From assembly GCA_963991145.1 (NCBI GenBank), contig CAXDOZ010000107.1, positions 1-8,013 on the forward strand: a stretch of DNA of 8,013 nt. The letters run 5' to 3'. Source of the stretch: CAXDOZ01 sp963991145. GTDB taxonomy: Bacteria > Bacteroidota > Bacteroidia > Chitinophagales > JABDMM01. The translations under genes were made by a program, and so were the position numbers. The notes beneath the pieces are model-generated. The model was not told the origin of the DNA. It was given only the letters and a program-made list of their open reading frames with translations, and did no database searches. The first letter of the stretch is position 1, and the number at the start of each line of letters is the position of its first letter. Shown here in pieces: positions 1 to 6,764 of the stretch.

Positions 1-317
<317 letters not shown>

Positions 318-452
318 AAAAGAGTTGATTGAACCTAACGTTCAAAGTGTTTTGACAAGTTGTTATTCTACTTACCTATAATAGGTGTGCTTTTCCTATT
401 CCAATATTTCAAAGAACTTAAATGTTCGTTTTGTTCGCTCTGAAAGCGGATG
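318..452 (-). other. 16S rRNA leader (pre-rRNA 5' spacer)
   Basis: This is the transcribed leader between the promoter-proximal -7 box and the mature 16S end. It has no coding potential. It contains a boxA-like antitermination motif (401-419) and two small inverted repeats: TTGAAC/GTTCAA around a 5-nt loop (329-345) and ACCTAT/ATAGGT with a 1-nt centre (374-386). Such hairpins are plausible folding or RNase III processing elements of the leader; that role is inferred. Confidence 0.7.
401..419 (-). promoter_or_regulatory. boxA-like rRNA antitermination element
   Basis: The minus strand reads AAGTTCTTTGAAATATTGG. The core GTTCTTTGA resembles the bacterial rRNA boxA (E. coli GCTCTTTAACA) that binds NusB/NusE, and similar GTTCTTTGA motifs occur in Bacteroidota rRNA leaders. 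It sits about 85 nt upstream of the 16S start, which is a suitable place. The function is inferred from motif and position. Confidence 0.6.
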
Positions 453-484
453 CAAATGTAAGAACCTTTTTTGCTTTTCACCAA
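453..484 (-). promoter_or_regulatory. rRNA promoter P2 (proximal), Bacteroidota type
   Basis: The minus strand has a -7 box TACATTTG (453-460) matching TAnnTTTG, and a -33 TTG at 482-484, separated by 21 nt. Directly upstream (about 487-515) is an A/T-tract region with runs of A and T, as expected of an UP-element-like stimulator of rRNA promoters. The -7 box is followed by CATCCGCTTTCAGAGCG, and transcription would start near 446-450. This is the strongest promoter candidate in the window and would drive the 16S operon. Confidence 0.7.
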
Positions 485-611
485 GCTGCGAAAGAAAAAT
501 TTTAAAGTTTTTTTTCGGCCCTGTCTAAACCCCCAGAAAACTCTAGAAAATCAAGACTTTTAAGCCCGCTTAGCGAATCAATTTTAACGGCTTTTCAACC
601 GTTTTCAATTC

Positions 612-619
612 TAAATTTG
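612..619 (+). promoter_or_regulatory. candidate -7 box for serC
   Basis: TAAATTTG matches the Bacteroidota -7 consensus TAnnTTTG on the plus strand. About 17-20 nt upstream only TTTTC is found, a weak -33. A start near 625 would give a leader of about 70 nt that includes the hairpin TCACG-TTTC-CGTGA (642-655) and the 14-bp palindrome. This is the best plus-strand match in the gap, but it is unsupported by a good -33. Confidence 0.35.
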
Positions 620-664
620 ATCTCTTCATGGAACGAACCCCTCACGTTTCCGTGAAAGGGAATG

Positions 665-695
665 CAAATATAGATAAGCTTATCTTAACTTTCAA
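665..695 (-). promoter_or_regulatory. rRNA promoter P1 (distal), Bacteroidota type
   Basis: The minus strand has a -7 box TATATTTG (665-672) and a -33 TTG (693-695) with a 20-nt spacer, a full match to the Bacteroidota consensus. The sequence after the -7 box, CATTCCCTTTCACGG, resembles that after P2, so the two look like tandem copies of one promoter module about 212 bp apart. The -33 end lies 3 nt before the serC start codon. The spacer contains a 14-bp perfect palindrome. Confidence 0.6.
672..685. promoter_or_regulatory. 14-bp perfect palindrome, possible operator
   Basis: AGATAAGCTTATCT is a perfect inverted repeat centred between 678 and 679. It sits between the -33 and -7 boxes of distal rRNA promoter P1 and 13 bp before the serC start codon. 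A dimeric regulator bound here would cover both the P1 spacer and the serC translation start region. No regulator can be named from the sequence; it may also be chance in AT-rich DNA. Confidence 0.35.
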
Positions 696-697
696 GC

Positions 698-1777
698 ATG
701 ATCGAACATAAAAAGAGGAATTTTTGCTCCGGTCCGGCACATATGCCAAAAGCAGTTATTGATGATACCATACAGGCACTTTCCAACTTCCGAAATACGG
801 GCTTGTCTATCACTGAGATATACCATCGAGACCTTCGATATATTGACCTGCTTGGAGAAACAAAAGCACTGCTAAATAATCTCTGTGATCTCCAGGATCA
901 GTTCGAAATTCTCTTCCTTACAGGTGGAGCTACAGCACTCTTCGGTACAATCCCGGCAAACCTTCTTTCAAATGATAGGTCAGCAGCCTTTATTGATACA
1001 GGCAGATGGGCGGCCATGGCAATGGATGAAGCTTCCCTCTACGGACAGGTTAAATGCATCGCTTCAAGTGCTGATTCGCAATACGATCATATACCTATGG
1101 TAGAGGGTCTGAATGATCTCAATGATGCCTATCTACATATTACCTCCAACAACACGGTAATGGGTTCTCAATACCAGAACCTGCCAGATACAAATATCCC
1201 TCTTGTAGTAGATATGTCCAGTGATATACTTTCCCGTCCCTGCGACTATCAAAAGGCATCTATTATATATGCCGGTGCCCAAAAGAATCTCGGAGCTGCA
1301 GGAGTAACTATATGTCTTATTAAAAAGGACATGCTAAAAGATGGTCCGGTAAGATCACTTCAACGGACAGAGGATCTCTCTAAACATATTGCTGCAGCCT
1401 CAAATCTTAATACGCCTCCAGTCCTTAATATTTATATAGTAAATGCAATGCTCCATTGGATAGAATCGGAAGGGAAGGAATCCCTCTGGGAAGCAAATCA
1501 AAAGAAAGCTGATTTACTATATAAAGAGCTCGACCGAAATTCTCTGTTTGAGGCCCATGTTAAAGAAGGCTCAAGGTCAAATATGAATGTCACATTTAAT
1601 TCCAGCTCAGCAGAACTTGAAGCGTCCTTTAAAAGCCTGGCTGCAGATTATGGCTTTGAACAGATCTCCGGACATCGATCAATTGGAGGAATGCGCGTGG
1701 CATTATATAATGCTATACCATTTGAATGGGTGGAAGACCTTGTAGAGTTGATGCAGCTATTCGAAGAGCAGCATTAA
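698..1777 (+). CDS. serC: Phosphoserine aminotransferase (SerC)
   Basis: PLP-dependent, cytoplasmic class V aminotransferase that converts 3-phosphohydroxypyruvate plus glutamate to 3-phosphoserine, the second step of serine synthesis; in pyridoxal-making bacteria it also acts on phosphohydroxythreonine. The 359 residues are full length. Visible landmarks are NFCSGPAHMP near the N-terminus (family form NFSAGPA), GLSITEIYHRD at 35-45, the phosphate-binding region LTGGATALF (74-82), TSNNTVMG (149-156), VVDMSSDILSRP (170-181), the PLP lysine K196 in YAGAQKNLGAAGV, and the C-terminal GHRSIGGMRVALYNAIP. The GGAT version of the cofactor loop is typical of the Bacteroidota branch rather than the GGGRGQ form of E. 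coli. The start at 698 is preferred because the family motif begins at residue 8. It diverges from the rRNA operon, and no serA partner follows it here. Confidence 0.95.
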   Translation: MIEHKKRNFCSGPAHMPKAVIDDTIQALSNFRNTGLSITEIYHRDLRYIDLLGETKALLNNLCDLQDQFEILFLTGGATALFGTIPANLLSNDRSAAFIDTGRWAAMAMDEASLYGQVKCIASSADSQYDHIPMVEGLNDLNDAYLHITSNNTVMGSQYQNLPDTNIPLVVDMSSDILSRPCDYQKASIIYAGAQKNLGAAGVTICLIKKDMLKDGPVRSLQRTEDLSKHIAAASNLNTPPVLNIYIVNAMLHWIESEGKESLWEANQKKADLLYKELDRNSLFEAHVKEGSRSNMNVTFNSSSAELEASFKSLAADYGFEQISGHRSIGGMRVALYNAIPFEWVEDLVELMQLFEEQH

Positions 1778-1797
1778 TTATCAGGTATCAAGTAGAA

Positions 1798-1896
1798 GGT
1801 AGAATGACTGCCCTTCGGGCGGATTTCATTCGCTTCGCTCTGAAATTGCCTTAGGCAGGAGTCCTTCCTTATACCTTTTTCTATTTACATTCTACC
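1798..1896. repeat. REP-like 99-bp element with 9-bp terminal inverted repeats
   Basis: The stretch is bounded by the perfect inverted repeat GGTAGAATG (1798-1806) and CATTCTACC (1888-1896). Inside are nested hairpins: GCCC-TTC-GGGC (1810-1820), ATTTCA/TGAAAT around a 12-nt loop (1823-1846), TGCC-TTA-GGCA (1847-1857), and a competing long-range pairing CTGCC (1808-1812) with GGCAG (1854-1858), extended by GACT (1806-1809) with AGTC (1860-1863). It has no coding potential. This dense arrangement in the tail-to-tail gap between serC and the minus-strand secreted-protein gene looks like a dispersed REP or MITE-like element. No second full copy lies in the window, so dispersal is inferred. Confidence 0.55.
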
Positions 1897-1900
1897 AGGA

Positions 1901-1930
1901 CAAAAAAAAGTCCCGCCGGGAAGCGGGACT
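1901..1930 (-). terminator. Rho-independent terminator of the T9SS protein gene
   Basis: On the minus strand, an 8-bp GC-rich stem AGTCCCGC/GCGGGACT (1909-1916 with 1923-1930) with a 6-nt loop is followed by a run of seven to eight T (1909-1902). It begins 19 nt past the stop codon of the minus-strand gene. No T-run follows on the plus strand, so it serves one direction only. Confidence 0.88.
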
Positions 1931-1949
1931 CAATTGACATTAAGGAGGT

Positions 1950-3356
1950 TTATTCTACAATGAACTTACGCACTGATTGATCACCAGTTCCGGTGAAAGC
2001 GCGCAGGAAGTAGACTCCCTGAGGAAGATCGATCTGGTGCATCCATAAATGCTGACCGGCATCCTTCTGCTGAACCTCTGACACACTAACTACTCTACCC
2101 GAGAGATCTACGATCTCCCAACCTAGTTCAGTTGATTCAGTAAGAGTTATTGGAATATTGATTTGATTCTTAGCAGGATTAGGGAACACGTCTCCAAGAA
2201 TATTGCTTTCAGATGGAGTAAAGATTCCTGTTGAGTTTACAACCTTCAATAGGATAGTAAGGTCGAAACTGAATGTTCCATCACTTGCTCTGAATACAGA
2301 GATATATGGATTAGGTCTTAGAGCTGAGATGTCCGGAGTCCAGGCGAAAGTTCCAATCGCCTTGTTAGGACCGCCATTCGCATTGAAGAAGAATGTAGCA
2401 GGATTCGAAGCCAATGTTAGAGGAGAACCATAAGCCTCCAATACAATATTGTCTGATGAATCTGGATCTTCAGCAGTAAGCGTGAAGCTGAATGGAGTTC
2501 CAACCGGAATGGTTTGCTCGTAATAGCCTCTGTCGTTTCTTGGTAAAGTCTCAGTATTTGTGAAGCTAGCGATCTGGTTGATCGTACTTACAGTGATATA
2601 CTGCATGTCACGACGCATCTCGCCAATTTTCACTCCATTACGGAATTCTTCAATTAATACAGCTGCATCCCAGTTTCCAACAGTACTTGCAGTCCACATG
2701 ATTGTTCCAGTAATTGGATCAATAGAGTAAGGACCAGTCGTATCAGATGCAGGAAGTGAATATCCGTTTACCATATTTCCACCTTGTGAAAGAGGAGTTA
2801 CAATACTCCATGCAAGTGAATCCCCATCCGGATCGAATGGTAGTGGATTATACTGCCATGGAACATGGATTGGAAGGAAAACAACTGGAGGTACCAGGAA
2901 GAATGGAGAGCTATTTGGTGTAGCTGAGTCTGTAACAGTAATAATGTTACTCAGATACATTTGCTCTGATCCTGGATTAGCCATATTCAAAATGGCGTGA
3001 TTTCTACAACAGTCACTCCAGCGGATATCATAAGTCCCGGTATCTGGGAAAGTGATCGTGTCGATAAAATTGTAAACTTCAACACCGTAAGGATACAATG
3101 GCATAAGCGAGCCAGATGTATTTGAGTCCTGTGGTGTACTTAATGAAGCTGAGAAGCTATTTCCGATTCCTACAATATCAAAATCAGCAGTTCCATCCAT
3201 TGGGATTCCGAGCGTGTCCCTGTAGGTTGTGAGCTTGATTTGATATGTGTAACCGTGTAGGTGTTTAGTGAGCAGTTGGCTTCCCATTAGGTGGGTCGCC
3301 TTTGCGGGTGCAAAGCAGATTACTGCCAGCCCCACGAGGAGTAAAGTTCGTTTCAT
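1950..3356 (-). CDS. Secreted protein with type IX secretion C-terminal sorting domain
   Basis: A 468-residue exported protein of unknown specific role. Residues 1-20 form a signal peptide (MKRT, hydrophobic core, cleavage likely after AKA). The mature start, THLMGSQLLTKHLHGYTYQI, followed by YRDTLG, resembles the N-terminal module 'ATHxxGGEIxYxxLxGxxYxIxLxxYRD' found in many Bacteroidota gliding or T9SS-associated surface proteins; the paired cysteines in DCCRNHAI (115-122) belong to the same module. Two Ig/cadherin-like stretches follow: FDPDGDSLAWSI (174-185) with IDPITGTIMWTA (212-223), and AEDPDSSDN (295-303) with GTFAWTPD (335-342). Residues about 385-468 (GDVFPNPAKNQINI, DLSGRVV, LPQGVYFLRA, RKFIVE) form a T9SS type A sorting domain, so the product should be cleaved and surface-attached or released. 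It is transcribed alone, against its neighbours, with its own terminator. A sticky, adhesin-like surface role is inferred. Confidence 0.9.
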   Translation of the reverse strand: MKRTLLLVGLAVICFAPAKATHLMGSQLLTKHLHGYTYQIKLTTYRDTLGIPMDGTADFDIVGIGNSFSASLSTPQDSNTSGSLMPLYPYGVEVYNFIDTITFPDTGTYDIRWSDCCRNHAILNMANPGSEQMYLSNIITVTDSATPNSSPFFLVPPVVFLPIHVPWQYNPLPFDPDGDSLAWSIVTPLSQGGNMVNGYSLPASDTTGPYSIDPITGTIMWTASTVGNWDAAVLIEEFRNGVKIGEMRRDMQYITVSTINQIASFTNTETLPRNDRGYYEQTIPVGTPFSFTLTAEDPDSSDNIVLEAYGSPLTLASNPATFFFNANGGPNKAIGTFAWTPDISALRPNPYISVFRASDGTFSFDLTILLKVVNSTGIFTPSESNILGDVFPNPAKNQINIPITLTESTELGWEIVDLSGRVVSVSEVQQKDAGQHLWMHQIDLPQGVYFLRAFTGTGDQSVRKFIVE

Positions 3357-3477
3357 AGTAATAGATAGGCTTAGTTAGTCCTGCTAATTTAAGGAATAAT
3401 TATATGTCACGGAAATATCATTAAACAGTTAGCAATTTTTGAAGCCCTTCTATGGCAATATCTGGAGCACCTTTTAC

Positions 3478-3485
3478 TAAGTTTG
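3478..3485 (+). promoter_or_regulatory. candidate -7 box for the DUF1015 gene
   Basis: TAAGTTTG matches TAnnTTTG on the plus strand and lies 21 nt before the preferred ATG at 3507. The nearest TTTG upstream (3438-3441) is too distant for a standard -33. If real, transcription starts near 3490, which rules out the TTG at 3483 as a start codon. Confidence 0.4.
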
Positions 3486-3506
3486 GAGCTCAATTTTTCA
3501 AGAATC

Positions 3507-4757
3507 ATGATCACAATTAGACCCTTTAAAGGTTTTAGGCCTCCGGCCGATATTGCCCAGAAAGTAGCTTCCAGACCATATGACGTGCTTAACTCAGAAG
3601 AAGCCAGAGCAGAAAAGGGAGACAATGACTACAGTTTCCTTAGAATTAATAAACCGGAAGTAGACCTTCCTGCTGGAACAGATCTCTATTCTGATGCTGT
3701 TTATGCAAAAGCCAGAGAGAATCTGGATTCATTTATCTCTGATGGCTGGTTACTTCAGGAAGATGCCCCTGCATACTATATATATAGACAGAAAATGGGC
3801 GATCATGAGCAAACTGGACTCGTTGCAGCTTCATGGATCGAAGATTACTTTGATGATCGCATCAAGAAGCACGAGTATACTCGCCCAAAGAAAGAGAATG
3901 ATCGTATCCGTCACATGGCAACTCTCGGAGCTCATGTTGGACCTGTATTCTTCACCTACCCGGCCAGAGAGTCTATCGATTCAATTATCAGTTCCGTAAC
4001 AGAGAACGAGTCTCCAGTTTACGATTTCGATTCAGGAGATGGAGTAGTGCACACCTTTTGGGTGCTAAATGATGAGGCGAAGATCAGTCAGCTTACAGAT
4101 CTGTTTTCGAGAGAAGTGCCCGCTAGCTACATTGCAGATGGCCATCACCGTGCAGCTTCATCCGCAAAGGTGGGATTGCAGTTGAAAGAGAATAACCCAA
4201 ATCATACCGGTGACGAGGATTATAACTTCTTCCTTTCGGTACTCTTCCCCGATGATCAATTGCAGATCATCGATTATAACCGAGTGATCAAAGACCTTAA
4301 CGGTCATGGTAAGGAAGATTTCCTTTCATTGATCTCTGGACGTTTCGACGTAGAAGAAATCGGGGCGGAGCCCTTTAAACCTTCTAAACTGCACAAGTTT
4401 GGTATGTACCTGGATGGAAGCTGGTACAAGCTTAGCGCACATAATGAGATCTTAAACGACGATGATCCAATTGGAGTTCTTGATATCACTGTGCTAAGTG
4501 AGAATATTCTAGACCCTGTGCTTGGAATAAAAGACCAGCGAACCGATGAAAGAATCGACTTTGTTGGAGGGATCAGAGGTATGAAAGAGCTTCAGCGAAG
4601 AGTAGATAATGGTGAGATGGAACTAGCTTTCTCTATCTATCCGGTTTCTGTTCAACAGCTAATTGATATCGCAGATAGCGGAACGGTAATGCCGCCCAAA
4701 TCAACCTGGTTTGAGCCAAAGCTTCGCTCTGGTCTTATCATCAATAAATTCGAGTAG
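3507..4757 (+). CDS. DUF1015 family protein
   Basis: A 416-residue cytoplasmic protein of the DUF1015 (COG4198) family; the biochemical activity is not established to my knowledge. Family landmarks are the N-terminal ITIRPFKGFRPP, the ASRPYDVLNSEEAR motif (21-34), SFLRINKPE (43-51), IKKHEYTRPKKENDR (119-133), GPVFFTYP (145-152), and YIADGHHRAASSA (208-220), with the DGHHR signature at 211-215. The C-terminal part has LGIKDQRTDERIDFVGG. The ATG at 3507 is chosen over an in-frame TTG at 3483 because family members begin just before the IRPF motif and a candidate -7 box overlaps the TTG. In many Bacteroidota this gene follows serC and serA (from memory), suggesting a link to serine metabolism; here serC lies upstream but is separated by an inverted gene. 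No transmembrane segment or signal peptide is seen. Confidence 0.88.
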   Translation: MITIRPFKGFRPPADIAQKVASRPYDVLNSEEARAEKGDNDYSFLRINKPEVDLPAGTDLYSDAVYAKARENLDSFISDGWLLQEDAPAYYIYRQKMGDHEQTGLVAASWIEDYFDDRIKKHEYTRPKKENDRIRHMATLGAHVGPVFFTYPARESIDSIISSVTENESPVYDFDSGDGVVHTFWVLNDEAKISQLTDLFSREVPASYIADGHHRAASSAKVGLQLKENNPNHTGDEDYNFFLSVLFPDDQLQIIDYNRVIKDLNGHGKEDFLSLISGRFDVEEIGAEPFKPSKLHKFGMYLDGSWYKLSAHNEILNDDDPIGVLDITVLSENILDPVLGIKDQRTDERIDFVGGIRGMKELQRRVDNGEMELAFSIYPVSVQQLIDIADSGTVMPPKSTWFEPKLRSGLIINKFE

Positions 4758-4821
4758 CATCCATTCGCCTCGATAAAGCAATGCTTGTCGGGACAGGCCG
4801 CAGGGCTTAAAAGAGAACAAA
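4758..4821 (+). other. 64-bp intergenic spacer with small hairpins
   Basis: The spacer between the DUF1015 gene and the gamma-synthase gene contains AAGC-AAT-GCTT (4777-4787) and, further on, the small inverted repeat TGTC/GACA around GG (4787-4796). There is no T-run after the hairpins and no good TAnnTTTG box, so I see neither a terminator nor a clear promoter; read-through from the DUF1015 gene is likely. It is too short for a standard SAM riboswitch, and none was recognised. It could be a fragment of a dispersed repeat. Confidence 0.35.
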
Positions 4822-5964
4822 ATGAAGTTTGGAACAAAAGCAATTCACGCAGGGCAGAAGCCCGACCCAGCTACAGGAGCCATTATGACTCCTATCTACC
4901 AAACCTCTACCTATACCCAAAATGCTCCCGGCGACCATAAAGGTTTTGAATACGCCAGGACAAGTAATCCAACGAGATCTTCACTGGAAGCAAACATTGC
5001 GGGAATTGAGAATGGAAAGCATGGATTCTGCTTTTCTTCCGGCTTAGCAGCTCTCGATGCTGTCATCAAAACCCTGAACCCGGGCGATGAGGTGATCTCC
5101 ACCAATGATCTATATGGAGGTTCTTACAGGTCCTTTTCTGGGATCTTCGATCGGTTTGGGGTGAAGTTCAATTTTGTTTCCATGGCAAATGCCTCTGAGA
5201 TCGAGCAGCATTTTACCGATAAGACAAAACTGGTTTGGGTTGAAACTCCTACCAATCCAATGATGAATGTGATCGATATCGCGGCAGTTTGCGAGATCGC
5301 TCATGCTCATGGCGCAATCGTATGTGTAGACAATACTTTTGCGACACCGTTCCTTCAAAATCCGATCGACCTCGGTGCAGATATCGTTCTTCACTCGGCT
5401 ACAAAATATCTTGGCGGGCATTCAGATGTGGTTCTTGGTGCACTTGTGTGCAATGACGATGAGCTTGCAAAGAAGCTTGCTTTCATTCAAAACAGCACTG
5501 GCGCAGTTCCTGGTCCGCAGGATTGTTTCCTGGTTTTAAGAGGTATCAAGACCCTTCACGTGCGAATGGATCGTCATTGTGAAAATGCAGCTGCAATTGC
5601 GAATTACCTGAAGTTGAATCCACTGGTGAAGCAGGTTTTTTGGCCAGGTTTTAACGAGCATCCAAACCACAACATCGCGAGGAAACAAATGCGAGGATTT
5701 GGAGGGATGATCTCTTTCAATTTAAAAGAGGATACGCTTGAAGCTGCCCGTAAGGTACTTTCATCTACTCGTTTCTTTAGCCTCGCCGAATCGCTGGGTG
5801 GAGTTGAATCATTGATCGGCCATCCCGTCACGATGACCCATGCCAGTATTCCGCTCGAAGAGCGCAAAAAGACCGGGATCACCGACTCATTAATTAGGCT
5901 AAGTGTGGGCATTGAAGACTCCCATGATCTTCTGGAGGATATTGAGAATGCCCTCGTCAGTTAA
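4822..5964 (+). CDS. metB: Cystathionine gamma-synthase (or gamma-lyase), PLP enzyme
   Basis: A 380-residue cytoplasmic enzyme of the Cys/Met metabolism PLP family (fold type I). Gamma-synthases join an acylated homoserine to cysteine to make cystathionine for methionine; gamma-lyases run the reverse-direction step toward cysteine. Motifs: TKAIHAGQ (5-12), TPIYQTSTY (23-31), EYARTSNPTR (43-52), SSGLAA (72-77), DLYGGSYR (96-103), ETPTNP (141-146), VDNTFATP (169-176), the PLP lysine K195 in SATKYLGGHSD, and the C-terminal SLGGVESL, HPVTMTHAS and IRLSVGIED. Length is normal (about 380). Synthase and lyase cannot be separated by eye, so the symbol is provisional. It probably shares a transcript with the DUF1015 gene upstream and is likely translationally coupled to the next gene, whose start lies inside its 3' end. 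Metabolically it connects to serine made via SerC. Confidence 0.88.
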   Translation: MKFGTKAIHAGQKPDPATGAIMTPIYQTSTYTQNAPGDHKGFEYARTSNPTRSSLEANIAGIENGKHGFCFSSGLAALDAVIKTLNPGDEVISTNDLYGGSYRSFSGIFDRFGVKFNFVSMANASEIEQHFTDKTKLVWVETPTNPMMNVIDIAAVCEIAHAHGAIVCVDNTFATPFLQNPIDLGADIVLHSATKYLGGHSDVVLGALVCNDDELAKKLAFIQNSTGAVPGPQDCFLVLRGIKTLHVRMDRHCENAAAIANYLKLNPLVKQVFWPGFNEHPNHNIARKQMRGFGGMISFNLKEDTLEAARKVLSSTRFFSLAESLGGVESLIGHPVTMTHASIPLEERKKTGITDSLIRLSVGIEDSHDLLEDIENALVS

Positions 5965-6739
5965 TTCAGAAAAGACTCAAAAGCTTAAGCGTTTTCTCGA
6001 TCAAAAGGTCGAGGAGTACAATAATCCCGAGTTCATCGATGGGGATCCAATCTCCATTCCTCATTCTTTCAGCCTTCGGCAGGATATAGAGATCAGCGCT
6101 TTCTGGACAGCGATGTTTTCCTGGGGCCAGCGCATTACCATCATCAATAAATCAAAGGAGCTCTTCGAGCTGATGGATGGAGCTCCACACGATTTTATTT
6201 TAAATCACCAGGAGGCCGACAGAAAGCGCTTTAAAGAATTTAAACACCGAACCTTCAACTTTGAGGATACGCTTTGCTTTCTTGAGTTTTTGCAAAGCTT
6301 TTTCATGGAACACCAAAGCTTAGAAGAAGCCTTTTTAATTGGGCCTCCGGCCGATTGGGAGCAGCGCTTGAGCAACTTTCACAACTTGTTCTTCGAATCG
6401 GAATTTGCTCCACAGAGAACCCGAAAACACGTAGCTACACCTGCCAGAGGATCCACCTGCAAGCGGTTGAATATGTTCCTTAGGTGGATGGTAAGAAAGG
6501 ATGATAAGGGCGTTGATTTTGGAATTTGGGATAAGATAGATCAGGGGACCTTGATGTGTCCGCTTGATGTGCATGTGGACAGAATCGCCCGTCAATTAGG
6601 ATTGATTGAAAGAAAGCAAACCGATTGGCGCACAGTTGTAGAGCTCAGTGAAAACCTTCGAACTTTAGATCCACTGGATCCTGTAAAGTATGATTTTGCT
6701 TTGTTCGGAATTGGAGTGATGGAGAAGATTAATATTTAA
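5948..6739 (+). CDS. TIGR02757 (DUF2400) family protein
   Basis: A 263-residue protein that I recognise as the Bacteroidota-rich TIGR02757/DUF2400 family; its function is unknown. Landmarks: PHSFSLRQDIEISAFWTAMFSWGQR (38-62, given in part as DIEISAFWTAMFSWGQR), HRTFNFED (100-107), ARGSTCKRLNMFLRWMVR (166-183), MCPLDVHVDRIARQLGL (203-219) and DPLDPVKYDFALFGIGV (241-257). The ATG at 5948 is chosen, not an in-frame ATG at 5903, because the upstream 15 residues are simply another frame of the gamma-synthase gene; the family usually starts close to this point. It overlaps the preceding gene by 17 bp, typical of translational coupling. The block PLDVHVDRIARQLG recalls the VDTHVxRVxxRLG motif of helix-hairpin-helix DNA glycosylases, so a nucleic-acid role is possible but unproven. 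No signal peptide or membrane segment. Confidence 0.88.
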   Translation: MPSSVNSEKTQKLKRFLDQKVEEYNNPEFIDGDPISIPHSFSLRQDIEISAFWTAMFSWGQRITIINKSKELFELMDGAPHDFILNHQEADRKRFKEFKHRTFNFEDTLCFLEFLQSFFMEHQSLEEAFLIGPPADWEQRLSNFHNLFFESEFAPQRTRKHVATPARGSTCKRLNMFLRWMVRKDDKGVDFGIWDKIDQGTLMCPLDVHVDRIARQLGLIERKQTDWRTVVELSENLRTLDPLDPVKYDFALFGIGVMEKINI

Positions 6740-6764
6740 TTTATTGCTTTGAATTTTTCGGTTT

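Noticed and set aside
1942..1980. Perfect Shine-Dalgarno-like AAGGAGGT followed by a six-codon frame (MNLRTD) on the plus strand.
   Set aside because: It lies in the 3' end of the minus-strand T9SS gene, the frame is only six codons, and Bacteroidota do not rely on such sites; chance match to the anti-SD complement.
2203..2433. 76-codon plus-strand frame inside the T9SS gene.
   Set aside because: It is the antisense shadow of a well-supported coding gene, with no motif or start signal of its own.
3421..3490. A minus-strand frame in the gap reading NLVKGAPDIAIEGLQKLLTV before a stop, like the C-terminus of a lost gene.
   Set aside because: It is only about 22 codons between stops, has no recognisable family and overlaps the start of the DUF1015 gene; not enough to call a pseudogene.
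4758..4821. Possible SAM-type riboswitch before the gamma-synthase gene.
   Set aside because: The spacer is only 64 nt, lacks recognisable riboswitch core motifs and has no terminator or sequestered start site that I can see.
5604..5912. Long antisense frames within the gamma-synthase gene.
   Set aside because: They are mirror frames of a conserved enzyme gene and show no protein-like motifs.
3538..6358. Repeated GGCCTCCGGCCGAT at about 3538-3551 and 6342-6355.
   Set aside because: Both copies are inside coding sequence and encode PPAD in unrelated proteins; most likely chance.
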